Assembly (NCBI GenBank): GCA_026692845.1
Contig: JAPLNM010000049.1
Location: 1-64,000 of the forward strand
Direction: 5' to 3'
Source: Planctomycetota bacterium
Lineage (GTDB): Bacteria; Planctomycetota; Planctomycetia; Pirellulales; Pirellulaceae
DNA: 64,000 nucleotides
The position numbers and the translations under genes were made by a program. Within the stretch, counting starts at the first letter, position 1. Every line of letters begins with the position of its first letter. The notes beneath the pieces were generated by a model. The model ran no database searches, was not told the DNA's origin, and saw only the letters and a list, made by a program, of their open reading frames with translations. This document shows, piece by piece, positions 48,359-58,776 of this stretch.

Positions 48359-48556
48359 CAAAAATGTCCAAAAAGCTTTACGGTTGGTACTAGAATCTCC
48401 CCTTGGACATCTTAGGGGAACGGTCAAGCGAATTTGCCGTAAATCCGCCCAGCACTTGGAAGATTCCCGCCTCTAGCGGATAATGCTCGAAATGTCATTT
48501 CGCTTGCGAGCCGACCGGTGGGCCGCTTTAAAACACAGCAGGAGGCTTTTTTCTGC

Positions 48557-50941
48557 ATGAATCAAATCTTGGATGGATTGAACGAATCGCAGCACCAAGC
48601 CGTCACGCACGTCGACGGCCCGCTGCTGACGCTGGCCGGACCTGGGACCGGAAAAACCCGTGTCGTGACCAACCGCATCGCCTACCTGCTAGAGCAAGGT
48701 ATCTCGCCGTATTCGATTTTGGCCCTGACATTCACCAACAAAGCGGCCAAAGAAATGAAACATCGGGTCGCGAAAATCGTCGGTGATAACCCCATCTGGA
48801 TGGGGACTTTTCACGGCTACTGCGCTCGGTTCCTGAGATACTACGGCAATTTCGTCGGACTCAAAGACAACTACACAATCTTCGACGTCGATGACTCCAA
48901 AAAAGCCCTCGAAGAGTCGATCGCACTGAGCGAAGTTTCACTGACTCACCTGAAATTCGCCGACATCGCCAAGGGAATCAGCAACCTAAAAAACCGCGCG
49001 GTCACTCCGGAAATGCTCCAGCAGCAGGCCCGAAACGCTGTCGAAATCGCTGTCCGAAAAGTCTATCCGGTCTACCAGAAATATCTGCTCCGAAACAATG
49101 CCGTCGACTTTGATGATCTGCTCATGCACACCGCGACGATCCTCAGGACCAACGAAGACCTTCGAGCCGACCTAGATTCCAAACACCGTTATGTCCTAGT
49201 CGACGAATACCAAGACACCAACCTAGCTCAGTACTTGATCGTTCGTGGGCTGGCGCTCGATCATCCCAACATCAACGTCACGGGCGATCCCGACCAATCC
49301 ATCTACGGATGGCGCGGCGCCGACATCGGCAATATCCTGAACTTCGAGAGGGATTACCCCGAATTGGCGATCGTGCGATTGCAAGAGAACTATCGCAGTA
49401 CCCCCCAAATACTATCGCTCGCCGACCAACTGATCGCTTGCAATATCCACCGCAAGGCCAAGATGCTCATCCCGACTTGCCCGGATGGATCGAAAGTCCG
49501 CTTGTGCTCCTATGCATCGGCCAAGGATGAATCCGAAAATATCGCCGATCAAATCGCCCAGCACCTGATCGAACAGACCGCCAAACCCAAAGATTTTGCA
49601 ATCCTCTACCGCACCAACGCGCACTCGCGTCTTTTCGAGCAATCTCTGATGCGACGCCGAATCACTTACCAACTCATCGGTGGATTCCGGTTCTACCAAC
49701 GCCAAGAAATCCGAGACCTCATCGCCTACCTGCGACTGGTCAATAACCCCGAAGACGATGTCTCCTTCAAACGTGTCGTGAACCTACCCCCCCGAGGGCT
49801 CGGGGATAAATCCCTCCGACAAGTCACCGAGCTTGCTCGCTCGCGCGATATCCCAATGCTCGTTGCCTTGCGGGCAGCCATCGACCACGGACTGCTGAGC
49901 AAAAAGGCCCAGTCCGGAGCCCGCGAGTTTCTCGCTATCTACGAAAAACTTGTTCACCTCTCGAGCGAATCGATCGTCGCGATGCTTACCCACCTGCTCG
50001 ATGCGACCAACTACATCGAGTACCTAGCAGGGAAAAAATCCGAAGCACCCGACGAGAGCGTCAAGGAAAACGTCGGCGAACTACTCTCGGATGCTCAAGA
50101 CAAAGACGCACTGCTAGGCCAAGGAGGCGGACTGCAGCAATTCCTCGAAGAGATCAGCCTGGCAAGCGATACCGACAACATCTCCGACGAGAATCGCGTC
50201 ACGCTCATGACCCTCCACGCGGCCAAAGGTCTGGAATTCGATCACGTGTTCCTCGCCGCCGTCGAACAGGATGTCCTGCCTCACGTCCGAGGCAAAGACG
50301 ATCCTGCCCAACTCGAAGAAGAACGACGCCTGTTCTTTGTCGGTATCACCCGTGCGAAACGAAACCTCCAATTGAGCACCGCGGCGAGTCGAGGCTTCGG
50401 AAACAGCCGCATGAGCTGCCCAAGCCAGTTCCTGATGGAACTCCCCAGAGCCGAAATGTCCATGATCGACTACACCGGCGCAAACCCCAGAGATGTATCC
50501 TGGTCGGATCACCATGACCCAGACTTTTCCGACTTCCACGACTCCAACTCCGACTTCCACGACTCGCACGCCGATGACTCCGACTTTTCCGATGAATGGA
50601 ATCAAGACCTCTCGTCGGACCAAGCCCACCCCAAAACCCCAAGCAAACGCCCTAGCCGCCCAAAACTCCCTCCCGATGAGTACTGCCAAGAACCAGCCCC
50701 CGAAAGTCGTCAAGCGATCCAAAAAATCAAGACCGGCTCGAGCATCGGTGCCTCCATCACCTTGGCCGGAACCCCAGTCGATCGTTTTGAAAACGGATGC
50801 CGAATCTCCCACCCACGCTACGGTCTAGGGAACATTCTTTCGGTAGACGGCTTCGGCCCAAAACGTATGGCGAGAATATCCTTCGACAGCGGCGAAATCA
50901 AAAGCTTTCAATTGAGCAAATCCCCAATCGATATCATCTAA
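48557..50941 (+). CDS. UvrD/PcrA-family ATP-dependent helicase
   Basis: LNESQHQAVTHVDGPLLTLAGPGTGKTRVVTNRIAYLL, LVDEYQDTN, GDPDQSIYGWRGAD, TLHAAKGLEFDHVF, ITRAKRNLQLS, C-terminal Tudor-like GCRISHPRYGLGNILSVDG. Confidence 0.95.
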   Translation: MNQILDGLNESQHQAVTHVDGPLLTLAGPGTGKTRVVTNRIAYLLEQGISPYSILALTFTNKAAKEMKHRVAKIVGDNPIWMGTFHGYCARFLRYYGNFVGLKDNYTIFDVDDSKKALEESIALSEVSLTHLKFADIAKGISNLKNRAVTPEMLQQQARNAVEIAVRKVYPVYQKYLLRNNAVDFDDLLMHTATILRTNEDLRADLDSKHRYVLVDEYQDTNLAQYLIVRGLALDHPNINVTGDPDQSIYGWRGADIGNILNFERDYPELAIVRLQENYRSTPQILSLADQLIACNIHRKAKMLIPTCPDGSKVRLCSYASAKDESENIADQIAQHLIEQTAKPKDFAILYRTNAHSRLFEQSLMRRRITYQLIGGFRFYQRQEIRDLIAYLRLVNNPEDDVSFKRVVNLPPRGLGDKSLRQVTELARSRDIPMLVALRAAIDHGLLSKKAQSGAREFLAIYEKLVHLSSESIVAMLTHLLDATNYIEYLAGKKSEAPDESVKENVGELLSDAQDKDALLGQGGGLQQFLEEISLASDTDNISDENRVTLMTLHAAKGLEFDHVFLAAVEQDVLPHVRGKDDPAQLEEERRLFFVGITRAKRNLQLSTAASRGFGNSRMSCPSQFLMELPRAEMSMIDYTGANPRDVSWSDHHDPDFSDFHDSNSDFHDSHADDSDFSDEWNQDLSSDQAHPKTPSKRPSRPKLPPDEYCQEPAPESRQAIQKIKTGSSIGASITLAGTPVDRFENGCRISHPRYGLGNILSVDGFGPKRMARISFDSGEIKSFQLSKSPIDII

Positions 50942-50968
50942 ACGATCCACCCAAGATTGAACTTGCCC

Positions 50969-52435
50969 ATGATCAGCGTTTTCGAACTGTTCAAAGTCGG
51001 CGTCGGGCCCTCAAGCTCCCACACCGTCGGACCCATGATCGCTGCTTACCGCTTTGCCCAAGAAGCAACCGAGCTACCTGAAATCGCCGGACGCTGCGCC
51101 CGAGTCCGCGTGGAACTCTACGGGTCGCTGGCCCTGACCGGACTCGGACATGCGACCGATACGGCGATCTTCTGCGGATTGGCCGGTTGTCTCCCGGATC
51201 GAACCGAGGTCGACAAACTCCAGCGGACCGTCGAGTCGCTCCGCGCCAACCTACGCATCGATCTGGCTGGAAAAAAATCAATCCCTTTCGACGAAAAACG
51301 GGATCTGATCTGGCTGCGCAACGAAACACTGCCGCTCCACCCCAACGCGATCCAATTCTCGGTGCTCGACCCACAGAACCATGCCATCTACTCAAAACGG
51401 TACTACTCTACCGGAGGCGGGTTCGTCTACGACGAACAGGAACTCACCTCGCTCAAAGAATCTCTTTCCAAGACCTCCAGGCTCCAACCCGATGCCGAAC
51501 CCTTTCCATTTACTACCGCCGAAGAATTGATCCAAATGGCTCGGGAGAGCAACTGCCGTATCGACCAGATCATCGATAGGAATGAACAAGTCCAACGCAC
51601 TCCAGATCAAATCGCCAACCAACTCGATCGACTCTGGGAAGTCATGGCCAGTTGCATCGACCGAGGTTGCATGACCCCAGGTGTCCTGCCAGGCTCACTT
51701 CGTATCCGCCGTCGCGCACCGGCAATCTACCAGAAACTCACCGGCTCTACGACGCTGGTCCCAAGCCAATGGCTCTTGCAACACGCTCAGGATAAACTCA
51801 AGGACCCTCTGCAACAACTCGATTGGGTCAGCCTCTTTGCACTAGCAGTCAATGAGCAAAACGCAGCAGGTGGCCAAGTCGTCACCGCTCCGACCAACGG
51901 CGCCGCAGGCGTGATTCCAGCCGTCTTAGGTTACTACGTCTACCTAGTCCCAGATCCAGGGCACCCCGATTTCGATCGAACCATCTCGGATCGCGAAGGT
52001 GTCCATCGGTTCCTCAAAACCGCCGGAGCCATCGGTATGCTCTACAAAAGAAACGCTTCGCTCTCGGCCGCTGAAATGGGTTGCCAAGGTGAAGTCGGTG
52101 TGGCGTGCTCCATGGCCGCCGCCGGACTTGCCGCATGCATGGGCGGAACCATCGAGCAGATCGAGAACGCAGCCGAAATCGGTATGGAACACAACCTCGG
52201 ATTGACCTGCGATCCCATCGCTGGTCTCGTCCAAGTCCCCTGCATCGAACGCAACACCATGGGAGCCACCAAAGCCATCAACGCCGCAAGACTCGCCGTG
52301 CTCTACGGTGATGGCAAACACTTCGTCTCCTTGGATCGCGTCATCGAAACCATGCGACAAACCGGCCTCGACATGCAATCGAAGTACAAAGAAACATCCC
52401 TCGGTGGCTTGGCCGTCAACGTGGTTGACTGCTAG
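50969..52435 (+). CDS. sdaA: L-serine ammonia-lyase, iron-sulfur dependent
   Basis: [84 protein letters not shown]. Confidence 0.95.
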   Translation: MISVFELFKVGVGPSSSHTVGPMIAAYRFAQEATELPEIAGRCARVRVELYGSLALTGLGHATDTAIFCGLAGCLPDRTEVDKLQRTVESLRANLRIDLAGKKSIPFDEKRDLIWLRNETLPLHPNAIQFSVLDPQNHAIYSKRYYSTGGGFVYDEQELTSLKESLSKTSRLQPDAEPFPFTTAEELIQMARESNCRIDQIIDRNEQVQRTPDQIANQLDRLWEVMASCIDRGCMTPGVLPGSLRIRRRAPAIYQKLTGSTTLVPSQWLLQHAQDKLKDPLQQLDWVSLFALAVNEQNAAGGQVVTAPTNGAAGVIPAVLGYYVYLVPDPGHPDFDRTISDREGVHRFLKTAGAIGMLYKRNASLSAAEMGCQGEVGVACSMAAAGLAACMGGTIEQIENAAEIGMEHNLGLTCDPIAGLVQVPCIERNTMGATKAINAARLAVLYGDGKHFVSLDRVIETMRQTGLDMQSKYKETSLGGLAVNVVDC

Positions 52436-53765
52436 TGATCCTGCTACGGACCTGGATCTTCCCCTCATTGTCGTGCCGCTGACCGACCGGTTCATTGATC
52501 CGAAACAGCAACCATCCATCACTGGTCGCCTCATACAGCGCCTGCTTGCCTACCCCAAAAACCTCAAGCGGCTTGGACGTGTCGGCACTGACAAAGCCAC
52601 CTAGCAATTTCCCTAGGGGCATTTGACGATGGTACTCGTAGGTAATGCCCTCGGGGGAGCATTCCCAAGCCTCTTGGTTCACAACACGGACCACGTAGGT
52701 TCCCTGGGCACGGATCTCCACTTGCTGACCTGCCTTCAAGAAACACTGGGCAAATTGCCAACCGTTGGCCGAATCTGCATCTAGCGAAATCTCACCAGAA
52801 CCAAAATCGCCGATGCCCTGTGCCCATCCCTCCAAAGCAACCGGGTTGGAATCCGGTTGGTAACCAAAATCAAAGTCGTCGACAAAAAGCTTCCAGTCCC
52901 GCTCAACCCATTCCCAACGCGACGAGAGCGATTTTTCCAATTCCTCGCTCAGCTTCATCGAATAGTCCAACGGAGCTGCCGATGCCCTCTGAAGGAAAGG
53001 TCCATACACGGGGTGATTGCAGAGGTAAACACAAGCAGCCCAACTCCAGGCATAGCGGTCCATCCGATTCTCCCGATCGTTGCCGTATCGCAGGATCTGC
53101 TTGATACTCGGCATCCGCATGGCCGCCGTCGATTCGGCCAAGCGTTTAAACCGCCCCCAATGGGGAACCGATCGGGCATCGCCTGGAATGATCGCCATGG
53201 TCAACTGGCCATTCTCCCAGCGATGCGTCCCTTGCATCTCGGCCATCCCCTCCATGAACCACGGCGAGCCACCCCCACCAAACGCCCGATACATCACCCA
53301 GTGCGTCGCCTCGTGGAGCAACAAATGACGTCGGTAATAACTCGACGGCTGCTCGCGCAGGAATACCTTATCTGCGATCTGTATGCCATCTTCAAAGGCC
53401 GGCACTCCCTGAAGCAATCCAGCTTGGTCAAAGACCTTGCGATCCGCCATGCAGTGGATCACTAAAGGCCATGTCTTGGCCGTCGCTGGGTCGATCGACC
53501 ATTTTTGACACCAGGACAAAAGCGCTTGATCAAGCACCTTGGGCCAAGACTCGATTTCCCGATCGATCGGTAAGTCGGTGATGATGGTCCATTGGTCTTG
53601 GGTCAAGCGTTTAAGCCCCATAGCCGCATCTATTTGCGCTTTGAGCTTCGTTTCTGTGATGCTTAGGGCAATCGCAAAAAGACAACCCAGGACCAGTCTA
53701 CTTTTCAAAAGAATCCTTAAGGCATCTATCCGTATCGTTTGTTCATGAAAGAATACCAATGCCAC
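52416..53765 (-). CDS. Putative secreted gluzincin metallopeptidase-like protein
   Basis: HExxH plus downstream Glu: LLHEATHWVMYRAFGGGGSPWFMEGMAEMQGTH; signal-like N-terminus. Confidence 0.7.
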   Translation of the reverse strand: MALVFFHEQTIRIDALRILLKSRLVLGCLFAIALSITETKLKAQIDAAMGLKRLTQDQWTIITDLPIDREIESWPKVLDQALLSWCQKWSIDPATAKTWPLVIHCMADRKVFDQAGLLQGVPAFEDGIQIADKVFLREQPSSYYRRHLLLHEATHWVMYRAFGGGGSPWFMEGMAEMQGTHRWENGQLTMAIIPGDARSVPHWGRFKRLAESTAAMRMPSIKQILRYGNDRENRMDRYAWSWAACVYLCNHPVYGPFLQRASAAPLDYSMKLSEELEKSLSSRWEWVERDWKLFVDDFDFGYQPDSNPVALEGWAQGIGDFGSGEISLDADSANGWQFAQCFLKAGQQVEIRAQGTYVVRVVNQEAWECSPEGITYEYHRQMPLGKLLGGFVSADTSKPLEVFGVGKQALYEATSDGWLLFRINEPVGQRHDNEGKIQVRSRITSSQPR

Positions 53766-53779
53766 GGCCTCCTGAATCG

Positions 53780-54826
53780 CTAACGTCGCGATGCGATCAA
53801 CTGGGATTGTATATCCAATGCCAATTCGACCGCACCGGTAGCATGATCAAGACTCAGTCGTGGCGCGCTCTGACGGGTCAAGACGCTCTGAGCCATCTGG
53901 TCGATCTCTGCTTGGAATGCATCGATATCATCGGCCGCAGGCAACTCCGGACGAAGCACTTGGCCATCGCGCGTAATCATTTTCAAAGGCATCGTTTCGG
54001 CAGCGTCGCTGTGGGCCGCGAACTCAAAATGTACCGTCGCATCGCGCAAATGCAGTTCGAAGCCATGGGTAAATGGGCGACCAGGTCCGTCGATGACTCC
54101 CGACGAACTGCTTACGGCAATGTCCGGGGACTCAAACTCGTAAAGCACATGCACGTACTTCGCAACGCTCCCGTGCAATCTTCCAACGGCATGCGTCCGA
54201 GTGGGCTTACCAAAAAGCAATTGAATCCAATGCAAATCGTGAACGTGCAGATCGACCAACGGACCTCCGACCTTATCGGCTTGGTAAAAATCCGGGATCC
54301 ATGTCGGATCGGAAATCACGCGTTTGAAATAACCGCCGATCGCAGGACCGTATTTTCCCGAGCTAACGAGCTCTGTAGCATAAGCAAAAGGGCCCATATA
54401 AGGCAGCACATGGGCGACAAGAGCCAGTTGCCCAGTCTTTCGCGAGGTCTCTTGGATCCGATGGCAACCCTCTAGCGTCAAAGCCACTGGCTTTTCAATG
54501 AACACATCCTTGCCATGCTCCATCGCGTAACAAGCCGCATCGACATGCAGATGCGGCGGTAAACATATATCAATCACATCGATCTGAGGTAACCTGACCA
54601 ACGCTTCGAGCGTCTCTGCGACCTCCAAACCCTCCAAGGAGATCTGTTCTCCGGGTGGGCCAAAATTCCCCTGGATCCCCCGCCAATCCCCACCGCGTTT
54701 CTTAGGGTCCTTGCTGGCAAACGCAACGAGATCTGCGACCTGCGAGCGACCGTAGGCCAACGAATGAATCCACCCCATAAACCCAATTCCGACGAGGCCT
54801 ACGTTGACGCGATTCTTGTTGTGCAT
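53780..54826 (-). CDS. Gfo/Idh/MocA family oxidoreductase
   Basis: VNVGLVGIGFMGWIHSLAY Rossmann, DVFIEKPVALTLEG, KVGGPLVDLHVHDLHWIQLLFG. Confidence 0.92.
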   Translation of the reverse strand: MHNKNRVNVGLVGIGFMGWIHSLAYGRSQVADLVAFASKDPKKRGGDWRGIQGNFGPPGEQISLEGLEVAETLEALVRLPQIDVIDICLPPHLHVDAACYAMEHGKDVFIEKPVALTLEGCHRIQETSRKTGQLALVAHVLPYMGPFAYATELVSSGKYGPAIGGYFKRVISDPTWIPDFYQADKVGGPLVDLHVHDLHWIQLLFGKPTRTHAVGRLHGSVAKYVHVLYEFESPDIAVSSSSGVIDGPGRPFTHGFELHLRDATVHFEFAAHSDAAETMPLKMITRDGQVLRPELPAADDIDAFQAEIDQMAQSVLTRQSAPRLSLDHATGAVELALDIQSQLIASRR

Positions 54827-54884
54827 GGAGACTCACAGGTGGGTAAGTGGAAGATGGCTCGGCCAACGCATATCAGCCGCTGCT

Positions 54885-55649
54885 TTAATTCTTATAGAGA
54901 ATCGCTTTGTCGTCCAAGGGGAGAATCCAAACATTTCGAAAACGTGTTGGACTGCCATGGTCTTGGAGAAAGACTGGACCGACTTGGCTGGCTAGCTGCT
55001 GCTTCCAAATCTTCTTTAGGTAATCGGTGGTCCCATACCGAAAAGGATGATAGACCGACCTGGGCTCTTCAAAGGTCGTGTGGTCCTGGACCAATTGGCC
55101 ATTGAGCCAAGCCGTCATGTCTCCGGGTTGGGTGATCTTGCCTTTCTCATCACGCCGAGGAGCCCGATAGCGGATGTCATAGACTTGCCACTGGCCAGGC
55201 TCTTTCGATGCGTTGACCAAGGGCTTGGAAAAACCGTACAAGGCACCTTGGTCGTGCTCGGTGATTTCCTTTTTCCCGAACGAATTAAAGATTTGAAGCT
55301 CGTAATTGCCGTGGATGTAGATCCCGCTGTTGCCCTCGGCAAGTTCCGAGACCATGAATTCCACATGGATATCCGCATCCTGAAAATGCCATTGAGAGAC
55401 GATGTGGTTGACTCGGTTTTCACTCTTGGTCGCTACGAGCCCATCCTCCTGTTTCTTCCAATCGATCGCTTCGCCTCGCATGCTTAAAAATTGATGGCTC
55501 GTCGCATCGAGCAGGACGATCGCTCCTTGGGGAGCAGGCGTCGGCAGGACCGATTGATCTGGGCGAAATACTTTGGTGTCCTGCGCATAAAGTGAAACGC
55601 AAAACAACATCAGGGATGGGGCAAGCAGGTCAACGAGTCGGATTTGCAT
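54885..55649 (-). CDS. Secreted DUF1080 (3-keto-disaccharide hydrolase-like) protein
   Basis: VSQWHFQDADIHVEFMVSELAEGNSGIYIHGNYELQIFNSFGKKEITEHDQGALYGFSKPLVNASKEPGQWQVYDIRYRAPR. Confidence 0.88.
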   Translation of the reverse strand: MQIRLVDLLAPSLMLFCVSLYAQDTKVFRPDQSVLPTPAPQGAIVLLDATSHQFLSMRGEAIDWKKQEDGLVATKSENRVNHIVSQWHFQDADIHVEFMVSELAEGNSGIYIHGNYELQIFNSFGKKEITEHDQGALYGFSKPLVNASKEPGQWQVYDIRYRAPRRDEKGKITQPGDMTAWLNGQLVQDHTTFEEPRSVYHPFRYGTTDYLKKIWKQQLASQVGPVFLQDHGSPTRFRNVWILPLDDKAILYKN

Positions 55650-55678
55650 GTTGGTTCGCTACGATCATCAGCAGGAAC

Positions 55679-55713
55679 GAAAAAAGCCAAGTTGCTCCGG
55701 AGCGCAACTTGGC
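55679..55713 (-). terminator. Rho-independent terminator on minus strand
   Basis: Perfect 10-bp arms gccaagttgc / gcaacttggc (55686-55695 / 55704-55713) followed on minus strand by a T run; downstream of the 55800-56171 gene. Confidence 0.88.
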
Positions 55714-55799
55714 CTGAATTGTATCAAAAAACCTTTTGGATTTGGGCGCCCATGCGAATCGGCGAGCCAGAAACCTACTAGGTACTCGACGTCCTAGCT

Positions 55800-56171
55800 C
55801 TAGCCATTGATCAGTGCAGCGATCTTCTGGTAATCGCGGATCGCCTGCATAGCGCTTTCGGCCGAACCGCTCGATCGGACGAGTTCCGCTGCGGCTTTGA
55901 GGTTCCCGAAGCTCGAGTTCGAATCTGCTTTGACCGCTTTGGGAGTCGCTACTACCTTGTTCGTCGTGCCTGGCTTACGTCCACGCTTCTTACCCGGTTT
56001 CTTGCCTTCGGCCGTCCCACGCAGGGCTTGGCTGACCAACGCGGGGTAAACCTTGTGACCTTGTGCGGTCAATTCCCTGATGATTTCAGATGCCTTCAAG
56101 GTCGGATTGTTCGCTGCGAAATCTCTCACGATTTGAGACGTGCTGGAGGAATTCTTCGTTCCTTTTTTCAA
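55800..56171 (-). CDS. Small basic DNA-binding-like protein with AT-hook-like tract
   Basis: TTG start preceded by AGGAG (aggagatacatcTTGAAAAAAGG); SQIVRDFAANNPTLKASEIIRELTAQGHKVYPALVSQAL then GKKPGKKRGRKPGTTNK. Confidence 0.7.
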   Translation of the reverse strand: MKKGTKNSSSTSQIVRDFAANNPTLKASEIIRELTAQGHKVYPALVSQALRGTAEGKKPGKKRGRKPGTTNKVVATPKAVKADSNSSFGNLKAAAELVRSSGSAESAMQAIRDYQKIAALING

Positions 56172-56485
56172 GATGTATCTCCTAAAAGGTTTATAATAAA
56201 TGAGCGGTATTCTTATCTTAGTCGAACCAACACCTATTTGCAAACATAAAAACCCATAAAAAGTTGTTCTTGAGCCCAGAAAGAAATATTAAACGGCTGA
56301 AATCCTGGGGTATTTATTCTCAGCCCCAGCAACGACTTAAGGTGTCAATAGGGGCAGCGCGAACAATTTTTGGTGGTTGACGAAATGAGCTTCGAAGCGG
56401 ACGTTTGCTGCGAGCGAACTCGACACGTTTGTGCGTTGACTCGGGTTCAAAAGATTGTTTCACTCGATTCGAAGGAGAGATCATC

Positions 56486-56788
56486 ATGCGAAAATTAGCA
56501 TGGATTTTCGTCGTGGGTTTTTCGAGCGTCCTGGTCGGGACCTCCAAAGATTCCATCGGCTGCGATCACTGTGTCGCTAAGCAAAAAGCGCAACAACAGG
56601 CCAGCGAAGGACGATGCCGACACGTCGGCGGTAGTATGGGCAGCGGTAGGTACGAGGGCGTAGGATTCTCCACCGTCTCGGCAGACCATGCGATCTCACG
56701 CTGCTGCTACTGGGGCCAACGAACCGCCATCGGAATCGGCGTAGCACAAGGTCGAAACGGCTGGTACGCAACGGTCCTATACCGCTAG
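56486..56788 (+). CDS. Small secreted protein of unknown function
   Basis: RBS gaaggagag; signal peptide MRKLAWIFVVGFSSVLVG; Gly/Cys-rich mature region. Confidence 0.65.
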   Translation: MRKLAWIFVVGFSSVLVGTSKDSIGCDHCVAKQKAQQQASEGRCRHVGGSMGSGRYEGVGFSTVSADHAISRCCYWGQRTAIGIGVAQGRNGWYATVLYR

Positions 56789-56874
56789 TTCCAACCCGAC
56801 TTGTTGATCGCTATTTCAATCGAAGGATCCTGCCGCCAAAGTTCCATTCCGCAGGATCCTTCTCTTGGATTTGG

Positions 56875-58686
56875 CTAGGAGATTTTCGGACGAAGCATCG
56901 TGCTATGCACCAATGCACCGATCGAATAGCCCGCTTTGAGACCTTCGCTTCCATCGAAAAGAAAATGGATGCCACCGTAAACTCGACTCCATGATGCCTC
57001 CTCTGCTGCTTGGTAGAAATTACCGAAACTCCTGAGGACCCTCTTGGACGGATCGTAGGGCAACTGAGCCGTATTGGTCGGAAGATCCTTTTGCGATGTA
57101 AACGAATAGCTTGCTCCAAAGATCTCCGTAAGGATCTCCGCAGATGCACCACTAAAAGTACTATGGCCAGATGTATAGGCCGGGAATGGAGGGGTAACTA
57201 GCAGTGGCAACCAGCTTGCATCCTGAAGAGTCATCGCGTTTGCGTCGGTGTCTGCCTTGCGAATCGCATCGATCGGCCTCCATAAACCATACGCGTACTT
57301 GGTATCCCAGCAACTGATTCCCGCATCTGCCAATGCAATATTCAGAAGAGCTAAGGTTCTGGCCGATTCGATCAAATTCTGATTGCTACCCAAAGAGGTA
57401 TCGGTGGCAATTCGGTTCCAATGACCAGGCGGTGTGAAGGTCCCGCCACCATCGGCCCAAAAATTCGCAATATCGGTCTGGTCCGCGGTCCGGCTCGAGT
57501 TGCTCTTGCTCCCCAATTTCATCACCTGATCGACCGCAATTGCGTAAGCCTCGGTGTCCAAGGCCGGCGGAGGGGGTGCAAGGAACTGTTTCGGCGAGCT
57601 CATCGCAAAGGGAATGACCTGTGGCCATTGCGGCAAAAGCGGTGCCAAAAAAGCAGGAAGGGTTCGGTTCCAATCGCCCGGTTGGTCGCCTGGCACATAC
57701 TCTACCTTCGAATCCGAACCGTCGTTGGCCCTGGCCGCAATCACAGCCATCGCAACTTCCTGACCGAACTCCTTGCTTGACTGCAATTGCCCAGCTTCGG
57801 GCGCCGAGGCGATGCATTCGGCCAAGGTGGAATCCCAAACGCCTAAAAAAGACGGGTACAGGTGTTTTGCGACGTGGTAAGCCGCAGTAGACGCGGCTAT
57901 TCGGGCATCGAGGCCCACTAGATTCGCTCCCCCCTGATACAAAAAGGAATCGTAAGTTGGGTCGATGGCGTTGATTGCATCGAACATCGCTCCCTGAATC
58001 ATCGCGATATTTCGACCCACCCTGGGAGGTTCCGACGTAAATCGCGTGCCTGGAACGGGATCATCGGTCACACCCCGCCAGTCTCGTATGACATTCAAAA
58101 CAGCCGCGTTCCACTCATGGACAACGTTTCCTACCCGAACGGGTGAAACCATCGGTAGCTTTCGCCCCAGATCATCCATGGCCGTTATCTGCAAATCGTA
58201 AACGCCTTGGACTAAATCCAGCGATATTCCGAAGTCCCCGGAATCACTGGCCTGGGTTCGCATCGTCGCACGGGATATCGGGTCGACATAATCCACAAAC
58301 GCCCTGGGAACCGTCTTGCCAGCGAGCCTTACGCTCTGGCTAAGAACCGTTCCGTTACGATTCAGATCCCGAGTTGAATCGAGTGCCGCTTGGCCAAACA
58401 TCGCAACCCGAGTGCGATTGATCGAATCAACGACAGTCAGAACATCGGTCGGATCCAATCGCAGATCTCCGTTGACATCGCAAAACGGTTCGTCTGGGGG
58501 TCTAGGTCCCGAAAGGTCCCTTGGGCCATTGATGTTGAGCTCATTGATGATCTGAAGGACATCCAAAGGGGAGACCTCCTGCGAGCCATCGACATCGTTA
58601 GGCAGGAAAACATTTTGCCATGATCCATCAAAAGCCAAACGGCTTTCGAGTGATTCGATACTGATTTTTCGATTCGTCTTTTTCAT
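56875..58686 (-). CDS. Secreted vanadium-dependent haloperoxidase/PAP2-like protein with N-terminal dockerin-like module
   Basis: LESRLAFDG leader; DVDGSQEVSPLDVLQIINELN..DVNGDLRLDPTDVLTVVDSIN; PPFPAYTSGHSTFSGASAEIL; SWSRVYGGIHFLFD. Confidence 0.85.
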   Translation of the reverse strand: MKKTNRKISIESLESRLAFDGSWQNVFLPNDVDGSQEVSPLDVLQIINELNINGPRDLSGPRPPDEPFCDVNGDLRLDPTDVLTVVDSINRTRVAMFGQAALDSTRDLNRNGTVLSQSVRLAGKTVPRAFVDYVDPISRATMRTQASDSGDFGISLDLVQGVYDLQITAMDDLGRKLPMVSPVRVGNVVHEWNAAVLNVIRDWRGVTDDPVPGTRFTSEPPRVGRNIAMIQGAMFDAINAIDPTYDSFLYQGGANLVGLDARIAASTAAYHVAKHLYPSFLGVWDSTLAECIASAPEAGQLQSSKEFGQEVAMAVIAARANDGSDSKVEYVPGDQPGDWNRTLPAFLAPLLPQWPQVIPFAMSSPKQFLAPPPPALDTEAYAIAVDQVMKLGSKSNSSRTADQTDIANFWADGGGTFTPPGHWNRIATDTSLGSNQNLIESARTLALLNIALADAGISCWDTKYAYGLWRPIDAIRKADTDANAMTLQDASWLPLLVTPPFPAYTSGHSTFSGASAEILTEIFGASYSFTSQKDLPTNTAQLPYDPSKRVLRSFGNFYQAAEEASWSRVYGGIHFLFDGSEGLKAGYSIGALVHSTMLRPKIS

Positions 58687-58776
58687 AACTAAGAACCATC
58701 CGCACATAAGTTGCTAAAACGATTGGGTCCAACTCGACGGTGAATTGGGGTATTCAAATCCAACAGGCGTTCAATT

